A stretch of 64,000 nucleotides of DNA, taken from positions 30,811,644 through 30,875,643 of the forward strand of contig NC_061806.1 of NCBI RefSeq assembly GCF_021462225.1, in the 5' to 3' direction. Shown here in pieces: positions 44,079 to 55,935 of this stretch. Within the stretch, counting starts at the first letter, position 1. The number at the start of each line of letters is the position of its first letter. The notes beneath the pieces are model-generated. The model was not told the origin of the DNA. It was given only the letters and a program-made list of their open reading frames with translations, and made no database searches. Source of the DNA: Girardinichthys multiradiatus (lineage: Eukaryota; Chordata; Actinopteri; Cyprinodontiformes; Goodeidae). Position numbers and translations under genes: made by a program.

Positions 44079-47000
44079 ATGAAGAGGCTTTTTACATTTC
44101 TGTTCATCTGTCACATTGCATCTCCAGGTATGATCGTCCCTTTTCCACTAATAACTAATAATAACTGAGGACTAAAGCTGCTTCTGCTGTTTTCAAATTG
44201 AAAATAAAGTGATCCTAACTGCTGGAAACTATGCTTTGATTTATGGGGCTGCATGATGGTGCAGTGGGTATCACTGCCGGCTCACAGCAAGAATGTTGTT
44301 AAATTGAGACATTCTTTCTGCAGTTAGCATGTTCTGATGCATGAATGACTTAATTTCTCCTTCAGTGCAAAGCAAAGCTTACTTGCATGCATGGATGTTT
44401 GTCATTTGCAGAAAAATGAGTTTAACTGAGATATGCACATATAAACAAAAAGACTTATTGAGAATTGCTTTTCCTCCCCAGAACTACACTCCCTGTGGTA
44501 TATCCTCTGTGCCACTTCAGGAATGTCAGATTCTCCAGAGTTTTTGGCATCTGGAGTTGTGGATGGTGTAGAGGTGGCGTACTGTGACAACAACCTAAAG
44601 GATGTAAAGCCCAGAACGCCTTGGATGAGTAAACTATTAGAAGATGATCCTCAGCATATGCAGTGGCTGAATAACAAGTGCTTAATAAACCGCTTGTATT
44701 TTAAAGCGACAATTATGACTTTGAAACAGCGCTTTAACCAGTCAAAGGGTAAGTGACAGGTTTTGTGAAAAGCCTATACAAAGGTAGTGCCATCATACGT
44801 GTCACTAAACACGTTTTCATGGGAGAATGTCTTGCCCACCAAAAGACAAGTGCATTTATTTATTCAATGTAGATTGCCTTCTATATAAATGTTCAGTTCA
44901 TAGGACTGATGATATATTTGGGTTAGTAGCGTATGAGATATAAAATGAATTTAGATTTTAGCAATATTTTGTATGACACTAAGATCTCCATTTTGGTTTT
45001 CACAAGCCGAGAAAAGGTTCCAACATATGGTTAACCGGGGTTATAGACAGTGATCAGTGCAGAATATTCTTGTCCAGGTTTTACTGTATTGCAGTTTTTA
45101 TGCCTGTCTAAATTGAAAGGGGAATGCTCATCAGGAGGGTAAACAGGCATCTAGATTGTACAGACTACTAGACTTTAGCTATGAACAGATTTATCAGAAA
45201 TTGAATGCTCCTAAACAGAACAGGTTAAAAATGATAGCTATGCACTGCCCCTTGCAGCATTGGTCACTTACTCCATGTTGTTGTTTATTAAGAAATAATA
45301 GTTGCATATTTTTTGAGTCACCTAATGGTGCCAATATGCTTTGTCAGTCAGATGGTGGTAATGTCAAAAATCTTTGAAAATGCTTCCTTTTTGTGTTTTT
45401 GTCATGGTTTTGTTTAATTGCCTGATCCACATGCACGAACACTACCAGGGACAGGTAAGATTTAAAAGGTTTATTGAAAACAATGGTGAATATGGTTAGA
45501 GTGATCTTGGTCCTGACTAGAGACTACTTCAGAACATGAGACTGCAGCGTCACTAAGGAGGAGAGGAGATGTGAGCGGAGGTAATATGACCAGTTGATGG
45601 TAGAGGAAATAATAGTGAAAGCTTACTGGTTGATGCAAGTGAAGACGTCAGGGGAATAAGCAGAATCTGGGCTTAAGGTCCGAGTGGCGTGAGGTGGAGG
45701 AGGGCAACGAGGAGGCAACGAGGAGGCAACGAGGAGGCAGAGCATTAAAGTACAGACAGGTTGCACAGAGAAGTGGAAGATGAGGAGCCTGAAGGTTACC
45801 AGCTGTGGGAATGATTATCCAGAAGTTATTGTTCAAGGGTAGATGGATTGAGGTCCAGGAATACTTTGATCTAGACTGGATATCAGCACACTAGACTGGA
45901 TATCAACACAGGCAGACACATTGGCAAAACATTAGACTCAGAGGGCTTGGGGTTACCACTTAGGTTAACAGTCAAGACTCAAAGGACCAGCAGCCAGCAC
46001 CTCATACTCCACAGCTTGCTAATCGAGAGCAGATGTGCAGCAGTATACCTGCAGTAATCAGACCTCCAGTACTTTACTGCTCAGGTCTTAGTGCGCCCTC
46101 CAGTGGAGAACCTAAGAACTCCAAAACAGAACAACATACAGACACAAACACAAATCCCCAGATTCCTGACAGTTTTTACATTTAGAATAAAGGTTTCATA
46201 AATCTGAAAGTGTTTTAAAAACTCTAGAAGGTGAACTAGAGGTGCAGTCCAGACTGTGAAAGAGCCTTTTAATTCAGTACCAAAAGGAAGATGTGACAAT
46301 GACAACTGTAGTGTAGTTAACTGCTAACAGTTTGACCATTGCAGCATTCTCTTAGTACTCAAAACTTGTTAATATCTTTTCTATCTCTATGTTAACATGT
46401 TACTTTCTACTGAGTACTAAAAATGCTGCCGCAGAAAGGATTTGAGAGTTCTTCAATGCTAATGTGACCAAGTGTAGTCCGTCAGGCCTTCCTTTTTTCT
46501 TACCTCACAATAATAAACATAAACACGGGTGTCAAGCTTAAAACACATGCCTTCATCTAGAATCCATAAAAATACTTTGTGTTTTACCAGACATAGTCAG
46601 ATGCTAATAGCAACTGGACAGCGTCTCGCAATACTGACATCACTTTGACGAGAAATATCTTGGCTTTTTAATGTTGTTCTTGTGCCACAAGATTTTATTA
46701 CACCCCAACATTTCAGATTTTTATTTTTATTTTAGATGTGCACATTTTTCAGAGGATGAATGGATGTTTTTGGGACGATGAAACCAGGGAATTTGAAGGC
46801 TTTAATGCATACGGTTATGATGGTGAAGACCTCATAAGATTCGACCTGAAGACGTTGACATGGATTACCCCACGACATCAGACTGTCATCAACAAACACA
46901 ACTGGGACAATGATGGAAATAGCTTGTTTTGGAAGTATGCATTGACAGAAGACTGCAGAAACTTTCTTCAGCTATACTTGAATTATGGAAAAAGGTCCTT

Positions 47001-48345
47001 GCAGGCAACAGGTATAATCACAGGTCATGCTGTATTCCCATAGAAACATATTTTTGGCTCCTTAGCATCTGGTGATGCTGTATTAGTGTCTTTTGTAGTG
47101 TATCATTGCATTTTAACATGCAGTACTACAAACCTGCTATAAAATATTTTTCTATATCACTGAAAAATGTCTTATTTAGCTTGTCACATGAATACTACAT
47201 AAATATGAATACTTTAAATTCCTATATTTGTAAAAGTTTTGGTAATATTTGGTTTGTAAACAGATTTTATAACCTCTCCTTGCTTCTTGAACTGACATTT
47301 ACTTTGACCTGTATCTTCAGTTCATCCCTCAGTGTCTCTCCTCCAGAAGACTCCCTTCATTCCGGTCACTTGCCACGCTACAGGTTTCTATCCTGACAGA
47401 GCCCTGATGTTCTGGAGGAAAGATGGAGAGGAGCTCCATGAAGGTGTGGAGAAAGGAGAGATCCTCCCCAACAATGATGGGACCTTCCAGATGAGTGTTG
47501 ATCTCAACGTTTCATCAGTCACAGGTGAAGACTGGAGAAGGTATGACTGCGTGTTTCAGTTCTCTGGTTTGAAGGACAGTATCACCACCAAGCTGGACAG
47601 AGCCCTGATCAGAACAAACCAAGGTAGGACTCAAATGGGGATGAACAAGGCTTTTTGTTTTTAACTGTAGGAAAGCTTGAAACAACTCATTTTATTGGAC
47701 ACGGTATTTAAAAAAAAAATATTATAGATCATTCACAACTAAAATGCTTTGCTCCTTGTTTCTGATGTTTTGTTTTTGGTTCCAGGTTCTTCTTTTGGAC
47801 TATACATTAGTATTGCCATCGGAGCAGTTCTGATGATTTTAGTGGTGCTGGTCTGTGCTGTTTTTGTCACGAAGAGAAGGATCAGCAGTGGTGAGTAGTA
47901 TTACTGTTTTTTACTTAATTATAATTCTAAGAAGAAAAATAAACAGGGACTGACAGGCTAACAATGAACCAAGATGAAACATTTAATTTGGTTTACCATA
48001 AACTATAAATGGCTACAGGTTACTTAACTAACCTGTATGCGTTTAATGCCTACTGCATATCTGATCATTTCTCTCAGTCAAGTATTTTATTGAGTTACAA
48101 TCTTAAATATATGTTAAAAATGCCAAAATCTGACCTTTGATTTATTCAATTTATTTGTCTCAAGATGTTTTTTACTACGCTTTATTTCCATTGTGGGTCT
48201 AATTCCTGGTTAGGCCTGCTGACTCTAATGACTTTTATGAGAGGTTTTAAACCCTGATCAAACCAAAACTACAATGAATAATCTTCTCTTTGTGTTTTTT
48301 TTCTTTCTTTTTTTTATTGAACTCATATAACTAGACTATGAGTAA
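44079..48345 (+). CDS. MHC class I heavy chain, probably non-classical
   Basis: Cell-surface antigen-presenting-type heavy chain. Exons: leader 44079-44127, alpha1 44482-44748, alpha2 46736-47011, alpha3 47321-47623, TM 47786-47890 and a proposed last exon 48335-48345 (three residues and stop). All internal joins are phase 1; total 1,011 nt, 336 aa. Alpha1 has HSLWY, PEFLASGVVDGV and an N-glycosylation site (NQS) at its end. Alpha2 has GCFWDDET, YDGEDLIRFDLKTLTW and the Cys pair of the disulphide. Alpha3 is a C1-set Ig domain with VTCHATGFYP and YDCVFQ. One TM helix follows. Against the human numbering, Tyr59 and Tyr159 are replaced (H/M region and Ala) while Tyr7, Lys146, Trp147 and Tyr171 are kept. 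This suggests that peptide ends are not held in the classical way. The last exon is the least certain part: reading on from the TM exon gives a stop within three codons. Confidence 0.9.
44245..44340 (+). repeat. dispersed repeat scrap in class I intron
   Basis: 'GGGGCTGCATGATGGTGCAGTGGG' and 'GCTCACAGCAAGAA' open a common fish repeat, the same family as in chitin synthase intron 11. It lies in the intron between leader and alpha1. Confidence 0.55.
45697..45740. repeat. short tandem repeat in the solo LTR
   Basis: Three to four copies of an 11-12-bp GAGGAGGCAAC unit. Confidence 0.75.
46093..46106 (-). promoter_or_regulatory. CTCF-like motif inside the solo LTR
   Basis: GCGCCCTCCAGTGG on the + strand, that is CCACTGGAGGGCGC on the - strand. 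It matches the CTCF core with one mismatch (G for A at position 6). Confidence 0.4.
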
Positions 48346-48825
48346 GTTAATGTAGATTATAGGAATGTGACAATTCATCCAGCTCATGAAATAATGCATT
48401 AAAATTGCAAGAACGAAACAAATGGAGAAGATTTTTGATTTCCACAGTGAAGTCAAATCACAAACCGTTGGTCTAATTATGGTTCTAAAGCTAAAAACAA
48501 CATTGAAAATGCTCCTTTGTGTTTTCTCATACAGAATAAAGGTTTTATAAAACCTTGTTGTTGTAAAATGATCAGATTCAGATTTCACCTCCAAATATGT
48601 TAGATTTTGAACTAGGGTGTACAAAGACTCTCACAAGTGACAGCCATTGTATGCATGATTTTAGACTAGAGCTATCATAGACTTTTAATCTCTTTGAAAT
48701 CTGATGCAAAGAGACCAAAACTGTAAATTTATGAAGTGGTGAAGGAATCAATGAACTAGCATCCACCGTATGTTTCTAGTACTTAATAGTACTGTCTCAT
48801 CTGTGTTTTTAGGGTTATGATGTCT
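48346..48825. other. downstream of class I gene
   Basis: AT-rich probable 3' UTR and flank. ATTAAA at 48,398-48,403 could act as a poly(A) signal. No other gene was recognised. Confidence 0.35.
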
Positions 48826-50770
48826 TGAAAAGCAACCATGAGCCGATGATGTTGACCTGTGTTGGAGTCATCCATTTTGTTCGCACAGTTTGACATGCGC
48901 AGCTCAACAGACATCGCAGCTCTGACATCACCGGGATTATGAATCCGCCGAAAATAAAGTTTTGTTGCCATTTCTAGTGTTGGGACCACAGCCGTGGATT
49001 AAAACATCAAGATGCGATACAGACTTTTCTGGAACTTTCAAAATAAATTGCATTTAACCTACTTCCGGCACAGCCAGGGAAAGGGGTAAGAGCGGACTTC
49101 CCATGATGCCACTGGCCGTATAAAACCCCACCTTTCCAAGGAATCGATCTCTTCCACGCCGGTGACGACCGGGTCAAGAGGGACACAGTGTGCTATGTCT
49201 CTTTGCAGGCAAACAGATATAACTCTTCAACTGGATCCAAGGGTGTCATACGATCATCGATCATATGCACTAAGTTAAGTATGAATTAATTACTGTTGGA
49301 AGAATCCGGCATTCCTTCATAGAAGGGGATAATTAAGGTACAAGCGTGGCGTGAGTTTTCTCTCTGAGTTCTACAGATCAAACTGTGTTATAGAGAGTTC
49401 CCAGCAGAGACCTTGTCTCTACAACGCCGAGTGCTGCAGTTTCCCGGTCTGAAAGGTGGACAACGGCACTGGATCACCGTGGTTATGGCAGTTAACGTGC
49501 AGTGTGGTCAGTGGAAAGAGCGAGCCGCCCAGCCACTGCTCTGGAGATTAGCTGTAGCTAACCTTTTGTTCACAGAGTTTCTTCAAACTTCGTCGTCGCA
49601 CGGATAACTTTCCCTCAGCACGGTTCATGAGAGGTTAGGGGTTTGGGCAGAGAGATAGAAGTATTTAGAATGAAATAATCTAAACGTTTTTCATTTTATG
49701 AAGTTTGGTTTTGTTTGTGTTGAACTCAGCTATCTTGAAGCTAGCAGGCTATCTGCTCAGCACGTGCTCAGTTTTGTGTTCTGTGTTTGTGTGTTTTAAA
49801 AGTTAAGACAAACTTTATTTAAAGGGTGATTTTAAACACAGAAGATTGATCATAACGCGCCGTCCACGCTTATGCATTTTAACCCTTTTATTAACCCTGG
49901 TATTTTAAAGGTGTGTATTGATTCTGGTGCTAAGCTATCAGCTTCTTTTGTTAGCTTTGACTGCTAACAGCGAAGAACACGTGCTTGCCTGCTAAAGAAT
50001 ATTTACCCAGAAAGGTTGTTAGTTTTCAATCTAGTAAATAATAGTTCCCTAAACATTATTTTACTAAACTTGATAGCCAAGTAAACAACATTAAGCCCCA
50101 TTTCTCCAGAAAGATTTGGCTCTTTTCCAAAATATTTCCTTAAATATTTTACCATTTCCTTAATAATATTTCTTTAAATATTATTTTAATAAATAAAGGC
50201 AGCTAATGAGACACCGTTGAGAATTAGTCATCCAGAAGGTGGGTTTTATTCAGCAGATCATTCTTTAAAACATTATTTTATTAAAATAATATTTTATCTG
50301 ATCTTGCATTGTGAATGGTTGTCTAAACGTTTGCTGATTATAGCCTAAGTTGGTTCCAAGACTAACTTAACTTAATTTCCAGATTCTTCAAGATAATCCT
50401 TGGTTCTCAAACATAAATATTGCATGGTAATGTTGCATCACTCTTTTGGTCATGATTTCCAATCATCTTTAATCAATCATTGTTTATATTGTACATAGCC
50501 CATTAGTCTTCTTTATTCTTTAATACTGCTTGGTAGTTTAGTTAGATTGTTTTAGCATAGTGAAGAGTTTGTTGATTGAAATATGTTTGACTTTGAGTTG
50601 ACTTATTTTTTGTTAATAAATTCTTGTACTTTAAGAAATTGTGTGAATTCATTCCATATATGTGCAGAGTTTTGCTGTTCAATAATGTCAGAGCTTGGCT
50701 CACCCTTTTCAATTTTGTCCTAATACCACCGCCTTACTGGGCTGGTATTCACAGGACAACCCTTAACAGA
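48826..50770 (+). mobile_element. unclassified LTR-like insertion
   Basis: Base composition changes sharply to GC-richer, non-AT text at about 48,890-49,640. This includes a GTATAAAACCCC TATA box (about 49,129-49,140) followed by a likely transcribed region. A long AT-rich part follows, with AATAAA near 50,615. TATA, downstream leader and poly(A) signal on one strand without a protein frame fit an LTR or non-autonomous retroelement. No target-site duplication or partner LTR was found. Confidence 0.35.
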
Positions 50771-51660
50771 CCGAAATATTATTTGATAAAATATTAAGGT
50801 ATTAATATTAAATAATATTCTCAGATTCATAGTCACAACACCAGCGTGTCTTACGGGATAACGCAACGAGGCGCATATCTGGAGAGACAAAAGCTTGCAG
50901 GCAAACCTTTACTCCACAAGGCCATTCCTCGAAGAGCTTGAAAGCTGGAAATCTGTCTGATACAAGAAGGTGAGAAGATTCATATACCGATCGAAGACCA
51001 CGCCGACACCCGATGCAGGTGAAAACCCACAGAGGTTTTATTTCCAACGAGATGAGTTTCCTCCTGGTTCCATTGTTCCAGTTTTATTACGGGAATGTTT
51101 CCACTGAGTTCCCGCCTCAGAGGTTTATGACTCTTTGTTCGAGATTTGGGGCAATCAGCTGTACGGCTAAAGGGGCGTGGTCCCACCGTTTTAACAGCTT
51201 ATCGCTGCAATCGAGACATCAACACCAGGAGGATTTCTCTTTCCATTTAACGCAAATTACACATTTTGTCCATAAAACTGCTGGTTTGATCTTCATAGAC
51301 ACTCAATGCGCATATATGTTTCTTTTATTATTATTGCTAGGTAGTCATTTTTATCCCCTTTGTGTAGAATAGTGCTTGTTAGGTGAAGGTTTTTGGACCA
51401 GAATAATGGTATATCAGAATTATTTGGCTTCAATAAATCTTCATATATATAATTAAGAGAGGCGTTTGTGTTAATTTTGTGCAAGAGCGATTTATCTGTT
51501 AAAACAAGGTCGAAGTTCCCCCACCTTCGGTGAAGCGGTTGGATAAACCGTGACATTTTGTGGTTTTGGTTAATAATTCATCAATTATTAATGATGAATA
51601 GCTAATTGTAATTATTAAAGAGCTTTGAGCCCATAATCACAACACCAGAGGACATCTCTG
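50770..51660 (-). mobile_element. unclassified insertion bounded by a short direct repeat
   Basis: 'ATAGTCACAACACCAG' (50,828-50,843) and 'ATAATCACAACACCAG' (about 51,633-51,648) border about 800 bp of GC-richer sequence. Read on the - strand both begin CTGGTGTTGTGA, like LTR starts. Just before it, 50,776-50,821 is an AT palindrome (arms AATATTATTT/AAATAATATT). Open frames inside have no family resemblance. Confidence 0.3.
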
Positions 51661-52560
51661 ATTTCTATTCGTAAGTAATGATTTTTGGTGAAGTAATTAT
51701 TTTTTTTTGAAATTATGATTTTAAATTATAATTCTTGATAAATATTAATTAATCAATAATTATAATCCTTACACCTGGATGAGTGCAGGGTGAGATAAAT
51801 GGTCATTGCTTCATAGAGGGGACTAAACCAAAAATGGTTTACCTAGACTCAATGTAGGCAGGAAAATTATTGTAGTTTAACTATCAGGTCTCATTAGATA
51901 AAAATTGGTTAGTAGTTTTATAGAGACTGTTTAATTTCCATTTCATCAAGTTGGTACATTAAGAGTTCCCTTTATAAAATAATAGTGATAATCCTCAACA
52001 GAAGAGATCCAAAAACGTGTGAATGCAGATTTATTAAAGTGATATCAAATACAGTCTAAAAAAGAACTTAATTAATTTGAAACAGAGATCCAGTGATACT
52101 GAGAAGCAACTGGCTATCAGTCTTATTGTAAAGACCCAAACCTAATTGCCTGCCAACATTGCTATTCATTTATTGTTTTGTATTGACTGACTGACTGACG
52201 TATTGTTTTGTATTGACAGTATTATCAGGATGGTATCAGTATTTGAGCACTTTTCTAAAGAAAATGTCAAATTGATGTATATAATAATGTTTTGAAATGT
52301 TTTTACTGTTAATTGTCACAATTAGCATATTTTAGAATGTTATCTATTATTTATTGACAATTATTTATCTGTCACAGCTGTAAAAAAGTGTGCCATGACT
52401 TCTGTTTGAATTATGTTATGTATTGTATGTTTGAATTTCCTAAAGCAAAAATTATTATAAATGTTTTATTTCATGACATAAAATACATATATGTTGTTAA
52501 CTCTAAATAAATTATTTAAAGGTGAAGTAAAATAAGCTACAGATATTATGGAGCATGTAG
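51660..52560. other. no gene recognised
   Basis: AT-rich. Contains a short duplication of 'TATTGTTTTGTATTGAC' (near 52,170 and 52,201) separated by TGAC repeats. Confidence 0.4.
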
Positions 52561-52599
52561 AATATAAACTATCTATGTGTGTAACTGTAATGTGCAGAT

Positions 52600-53060
52600 A
52601 GAGGTCATAAATTGGTGAAGGACAGGTGGGTGCAGCGATAGGGAGTGCCGGAGACAAGATAAGACGAGTCTGCTGGAAGTAATAACAAGAAGCATTCCTT
52701 ATTTGGACATAAGGAACTGTTATGCTATACAACTGAGTGATATGATATATGTAAAAAAGGAAATGTGAACACACCCTGGAGACTTAATAAAATGAGCTGA
52801 AACCAGAGAGAGAGCAGAGTTATTGCTCGCAGGCGTTGGCTGGGGCATCTCTCTCACTCTGCGCAGAGGCGAACTTAAGCTGATTGTACTTTGTGTTTAT
52901 TTCACTCTTTTGAAACCTGTGCCCAAATCAACGGACCCGGAAAAGCAGAGACGGCTGCGACAAGCACCAGCTAAATGTGTTGAAAGCAAAGAGTTTGTTT
53001 TCAATGTAGAGTGGCCTCGAACATATACTATACAAGCAAGGTTGAACACTAAATAAATGT
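52600..53060 (+). mobile_element. possible retroviral-type LTR fragment
   Basis: AATAAA near 52,786 is followed within about 30 bp by 'GAGCAGAGTTATTGCTCGCAGGCG' and a GC-rich leader-like stretch, the arrangement of an R-U5 region. No coding part or second LTR is visible, so the call rests on layout only. Confidence 0.3.
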
Positions 53061-53139
53061 TACAAAGAGCTGCTATTTGTTTCAGATGTTTGTCTTCTTG
53101 ACTTTGATTTCTTCTTACAGTGTTTATGCTGTAATATGT

Positions 53140-53320
53140 GGAATTAAGGGAAGGTGTGTGGCGTGGTAGTGGAGCTGAAGCTGTGGGTCTGGAGGACTCC
53201 AAAGGAAGTTCAATTCCCCTGTCTTGTAACCAGTGGGTTGCCAGTTTAAACCCCTTGCTCCGTCTGTCTCATTCATTGTGTCCTTGGGCAAGACACTTCA
53301 CATGCTGATGGTGGTCAGAG
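53140..53320. repeat. SINE-like fragment
   Basis: 'GTAACCAGTGGGTTGCCAG' and 'GTGTCCTTGGGCAAGACACTTCACA' are typical words of tRNA-derived fish repeats. Confidence 0.5.
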
Positions 53321-53329
53321 GGCTCGGTC

Positions 53330-53650
53330 CATCTTTGCCACACCTGTAATCGACTTTGAGGGGTTCCGCCTGACCGCTGATGACCCGAGTCCACTGGATT
53401 TGAATGTTGATGCCATCCTGTGCCTATTGGAATCCTCCTTCCCAGCGCAGCTGTCGTCATTTCTGGGAATGACCTCTTTTTACCTCCACTTCTTCCCCAA
53501 ATACTCACTTACTCAAGCTCAGTGGAAGTACTCCATGGGGGAGAGTGAGGCTCTAGCATGCATGTACTTTTACGGATGACAAATCCGCATCGGGATACAG
53601 GCCGCTGCGCCTTTACCAATGGTCAGTGAGGCTGTAGGCCGGTACTTCTA
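53330..53650 (+). pseudogene. gypsy pol fragment (RT/RNase H region), broken
   Basis: Short segments such as SSFLGMTSFYLHFFP and QWKYSMGESEALAC match the boundary between reverse transcriptase and RNase H in Ty3/gypsy polyproteins. The two are brought together by a deletion and followed by a stop. No function is expected. Confidence 0.65.
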
Positions 53651-53759
53651 AAACCTGTCAGTGTACTGAGCTGAGCAGAGAGGTAGCTAATAAAAAGACA
53701 GTGAGCACAGTTGTAGTCTGTGCATCTCTTGTATGTAACAGGAACTTGATTTCTTTACA

Positions 53760-54015
53760 TAAATCAGGTCTTTCAATGCCCGTTTCTCTATCCGTGCTCC
53801 TAGTCCTGTTTTATAAGAATAAGAGACTGTACAGTAAGGACAAATTTACCATATAAGAAAAAATACCGTAAAGGGAAAGTCAAAAGTAGCATACTCAAAT
53901 TAATAGAAATGTGTGACTGACCAGGACAATTGTAAAAAAGACAAGGATCAACACAGCCTCATACAAAAGTATCAGTTGGAAGGGTGAAAAACTCCCAGCA
54001 TTTTAGGTATATATA
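53760..54015. repeat. mosaic of flank repeat and dispersed repeat, copy 3
   Basis: 53,770-53,815 matches 870-905 ('GCCCGTTTCTCTATCCGTG', 'CCTAGTCCTGTTTT'). From 53,820 it matches 13,725-13,930. Confidence 0.5.
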
Positions 54016-54369
54016 CTGTATATTAATCAATCAATCCTTTCAATTGTTTTTGTTTTTAAAAGTGATGTAAAATCACTCAAGGTTCTAGCGGACCTAATGA
54101 CTTGTTGAAGATTGTTCCCCAGTTTAGGAGCTGAAAAATCTCATTCACCTTTAGTCACCAGTTGAGTCTTGGGATGACTGAAAGCCTTTCCTGATAGTGT
54201 CTCCTATTCTAAACGGCCCACAAGGAATGTGTTTATGTAACCTGATGGTTATGTAAAGGTTCAGTGATGTAAAGACCATCCAAATATTTAAAAACCAAAA
54301 GTAAATTTTTTAAAATGATTCTAAAACTAACTAGCCAGTGTAAAGAAGATAAAATATGTGCTCCAATGT

Positions 54370-54545
54370 GGCCTGTTTGTCAGAATAAAAGTACATTTTG
54401 AAAATAACCTTTGACCAGGTATTAAACATACTTTTCTTTAAGCCAACATTTTTGTATTAAAATGTTTTTTTGCTGCTCTGAGGTAATATTCTAATCTTAA
54501 ATGTTGTGTTTTCATTACCTGTAAGTAGAAAACTTCTCAGAACAA
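54370..54545. repeat. AT-rich dispersed repeat, copy 3 of 3
   Basis: Best match to 50-215: 'CTTTTCTTTAAGCC', 'AATATTCTAATCTTAAATG', 'TGTAAGTAGAAAAC'. Confidence 0.55.
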
Positions 54546-54599
54546 AACTTAAACATGGGAACCTAAATGGATTTACTATAAAAAAGAAGGGTTCGGCAA

Positions 54600-55080
54600 T
54601 GCATTCAAATCAGCTTCAAATATGTAATTTGACCACTAGATGTCAGACTGGACTTGATTACATCTTTTAGGACAATTGATTTTGAGGATAAACAGTGCAT
54701 TTCATGGATGTTACTTTCAGCTCCAGTGATGGAGAGAACGAAAAGCAAAGGAAGACAAAAGAGAAGAAACAAAACAAAGATGCAAAGGTGCGAAAGACAG
54801 AAGCGAAAATACACTGGTGAGTAAACATTTGGCTAAATCTAATCTCTTGGTGTTCATCACTATCACTGTCTTGAAAGTATTTCTTGGCACTTAATTAAGG
54901 AAGTGGTTGAAATGTTTCACTTAGCAATGAGGCACACCTTCAGGAAACATGACCAGTTCTCAATCACATGAAGATGTGTTGACAGCGTCGTGTCACGACA
55001 TGATTACTGACACAAGAGAAGTATTCCAGAATTTCCTTTCACATAAATGTTTGAACTTTGTAAATAAATTAGTATGACAG
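54600..55080 (+). pseudogene. second slc39a7 pseudogene fragment (exon 5 region)
   Basis: Contains the zip7 intron 4 end ('AATTTGACCACTAGATGTCAGACTGGACTTGATTACATC' region), an exon-5 remnant (about 54,721-54,816, ending in GTGAGT) and the start of intron 5, in + orientation. It is closer to the true gene in the intron than the 7.4-kb copy is. The exon is shortened and frame-shifted, and no other zip7 exon follows. Confidence 0.8.
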
Positions 55081-55935
55081 TGTGTCTCTCTGGACTATAA
55101 TTTAGTTATTGAAAGACATTTTGGACTTAGTTTGTTGTTTTGTGTTCTTACTTTTGTTTAGTTGTATCTAGTTTGGTTTTGTCTTCATGTTTATTAGTTC
55201 CTTTTTCTCCCTCTACCATCTCCGTGTGTATTTTGTCTTCCTCTAGCTCTTAGTTTCTTTTGTGGTTGCTTTCTTATTACGTTTTGTGGTATTATTATTA
55301 TTCTTGCTCTTCTTATTATTATGATTATTCATCCTTGGATTCTTAGTTAGTATCTCTGTGTTTTATTTATGGTTAGGTATTTATTCTTATCCCAGCTTTA
55401 GTTATTGTTTACGTTTGGTTTGTTTATTTTGTAATTTAGATTCTTCTTGTGGGCTCTTTGTTTATTCTTAAGTTATTGTTTTTGTTTTTATGGTTTCCCT
55501 CTAGTTTCTCTGTGTACTTTAGTTTATAGTTATTCTAGTTCTTTTTCCTCCTCTGATTTATTATCTTGCTTAGTTTGTGTTTTCTGTTTATTGTTTATTA
55601 GTCCTTCACTCTTCCTCAGCCTTTGTATTTGTTTCACCTGTTCCTTCTGCTTCCCTGCCTCCTTGTCACACCTGTTCCCTGTTCCGTTGATTATCTGCCT
55701 TTGTTATTGCTAGTTCCTTGTGTTTGTCATACTTCGTTCTCGCCCATGTTCGTGCTACGCCTTGCCTTGCCTTGGTAAACCTAGGCTATGTCTTGCCTTG
55801 TTACCTGCAGTGATTTTGAGTTTTTGTAATTGGACTCTGGTTCAGTCCTGCAGTGTTTTTTGCTACGTTTTTGGATCTTGTAAATAAACCGATGAATCAT
55901 AAAGATGATCCTGCCGAGCTCTTGTCTGCAATTTG
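55080..55935 (+). repeat. T-rich dispersed repeat
   Basis: Low-complexity T-rich text ending in 'TTTGTATTTGTTTCACCTG' and 'CTTGTAAATAAACCG'. It matches the reverse complement of 5,955-6,235 and is similar in type to 60,855-61,560. Probably a retroelement 3' region; open frames in it are compositional. Confidence 0.5.

Larger units (their letters stand above)
45400..46171 (-). mobile_element. solo LTR with 5-bp target-site duplication
   Basis: 772 bp bounded by TGTCATG and CTGACA and flanked by GTTTT on both sides (45,395-45,399 and 46,172-46,176). The ends resemble those of the gypsy LTR at 17,320-18,128, but the interior differs. The antisense position of 'AAAAGGTTTATTGAAA' suggests orientation on the - strand. 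It lies in the intron after alpha1 and does not touch the exons. Confidence 0.85.
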
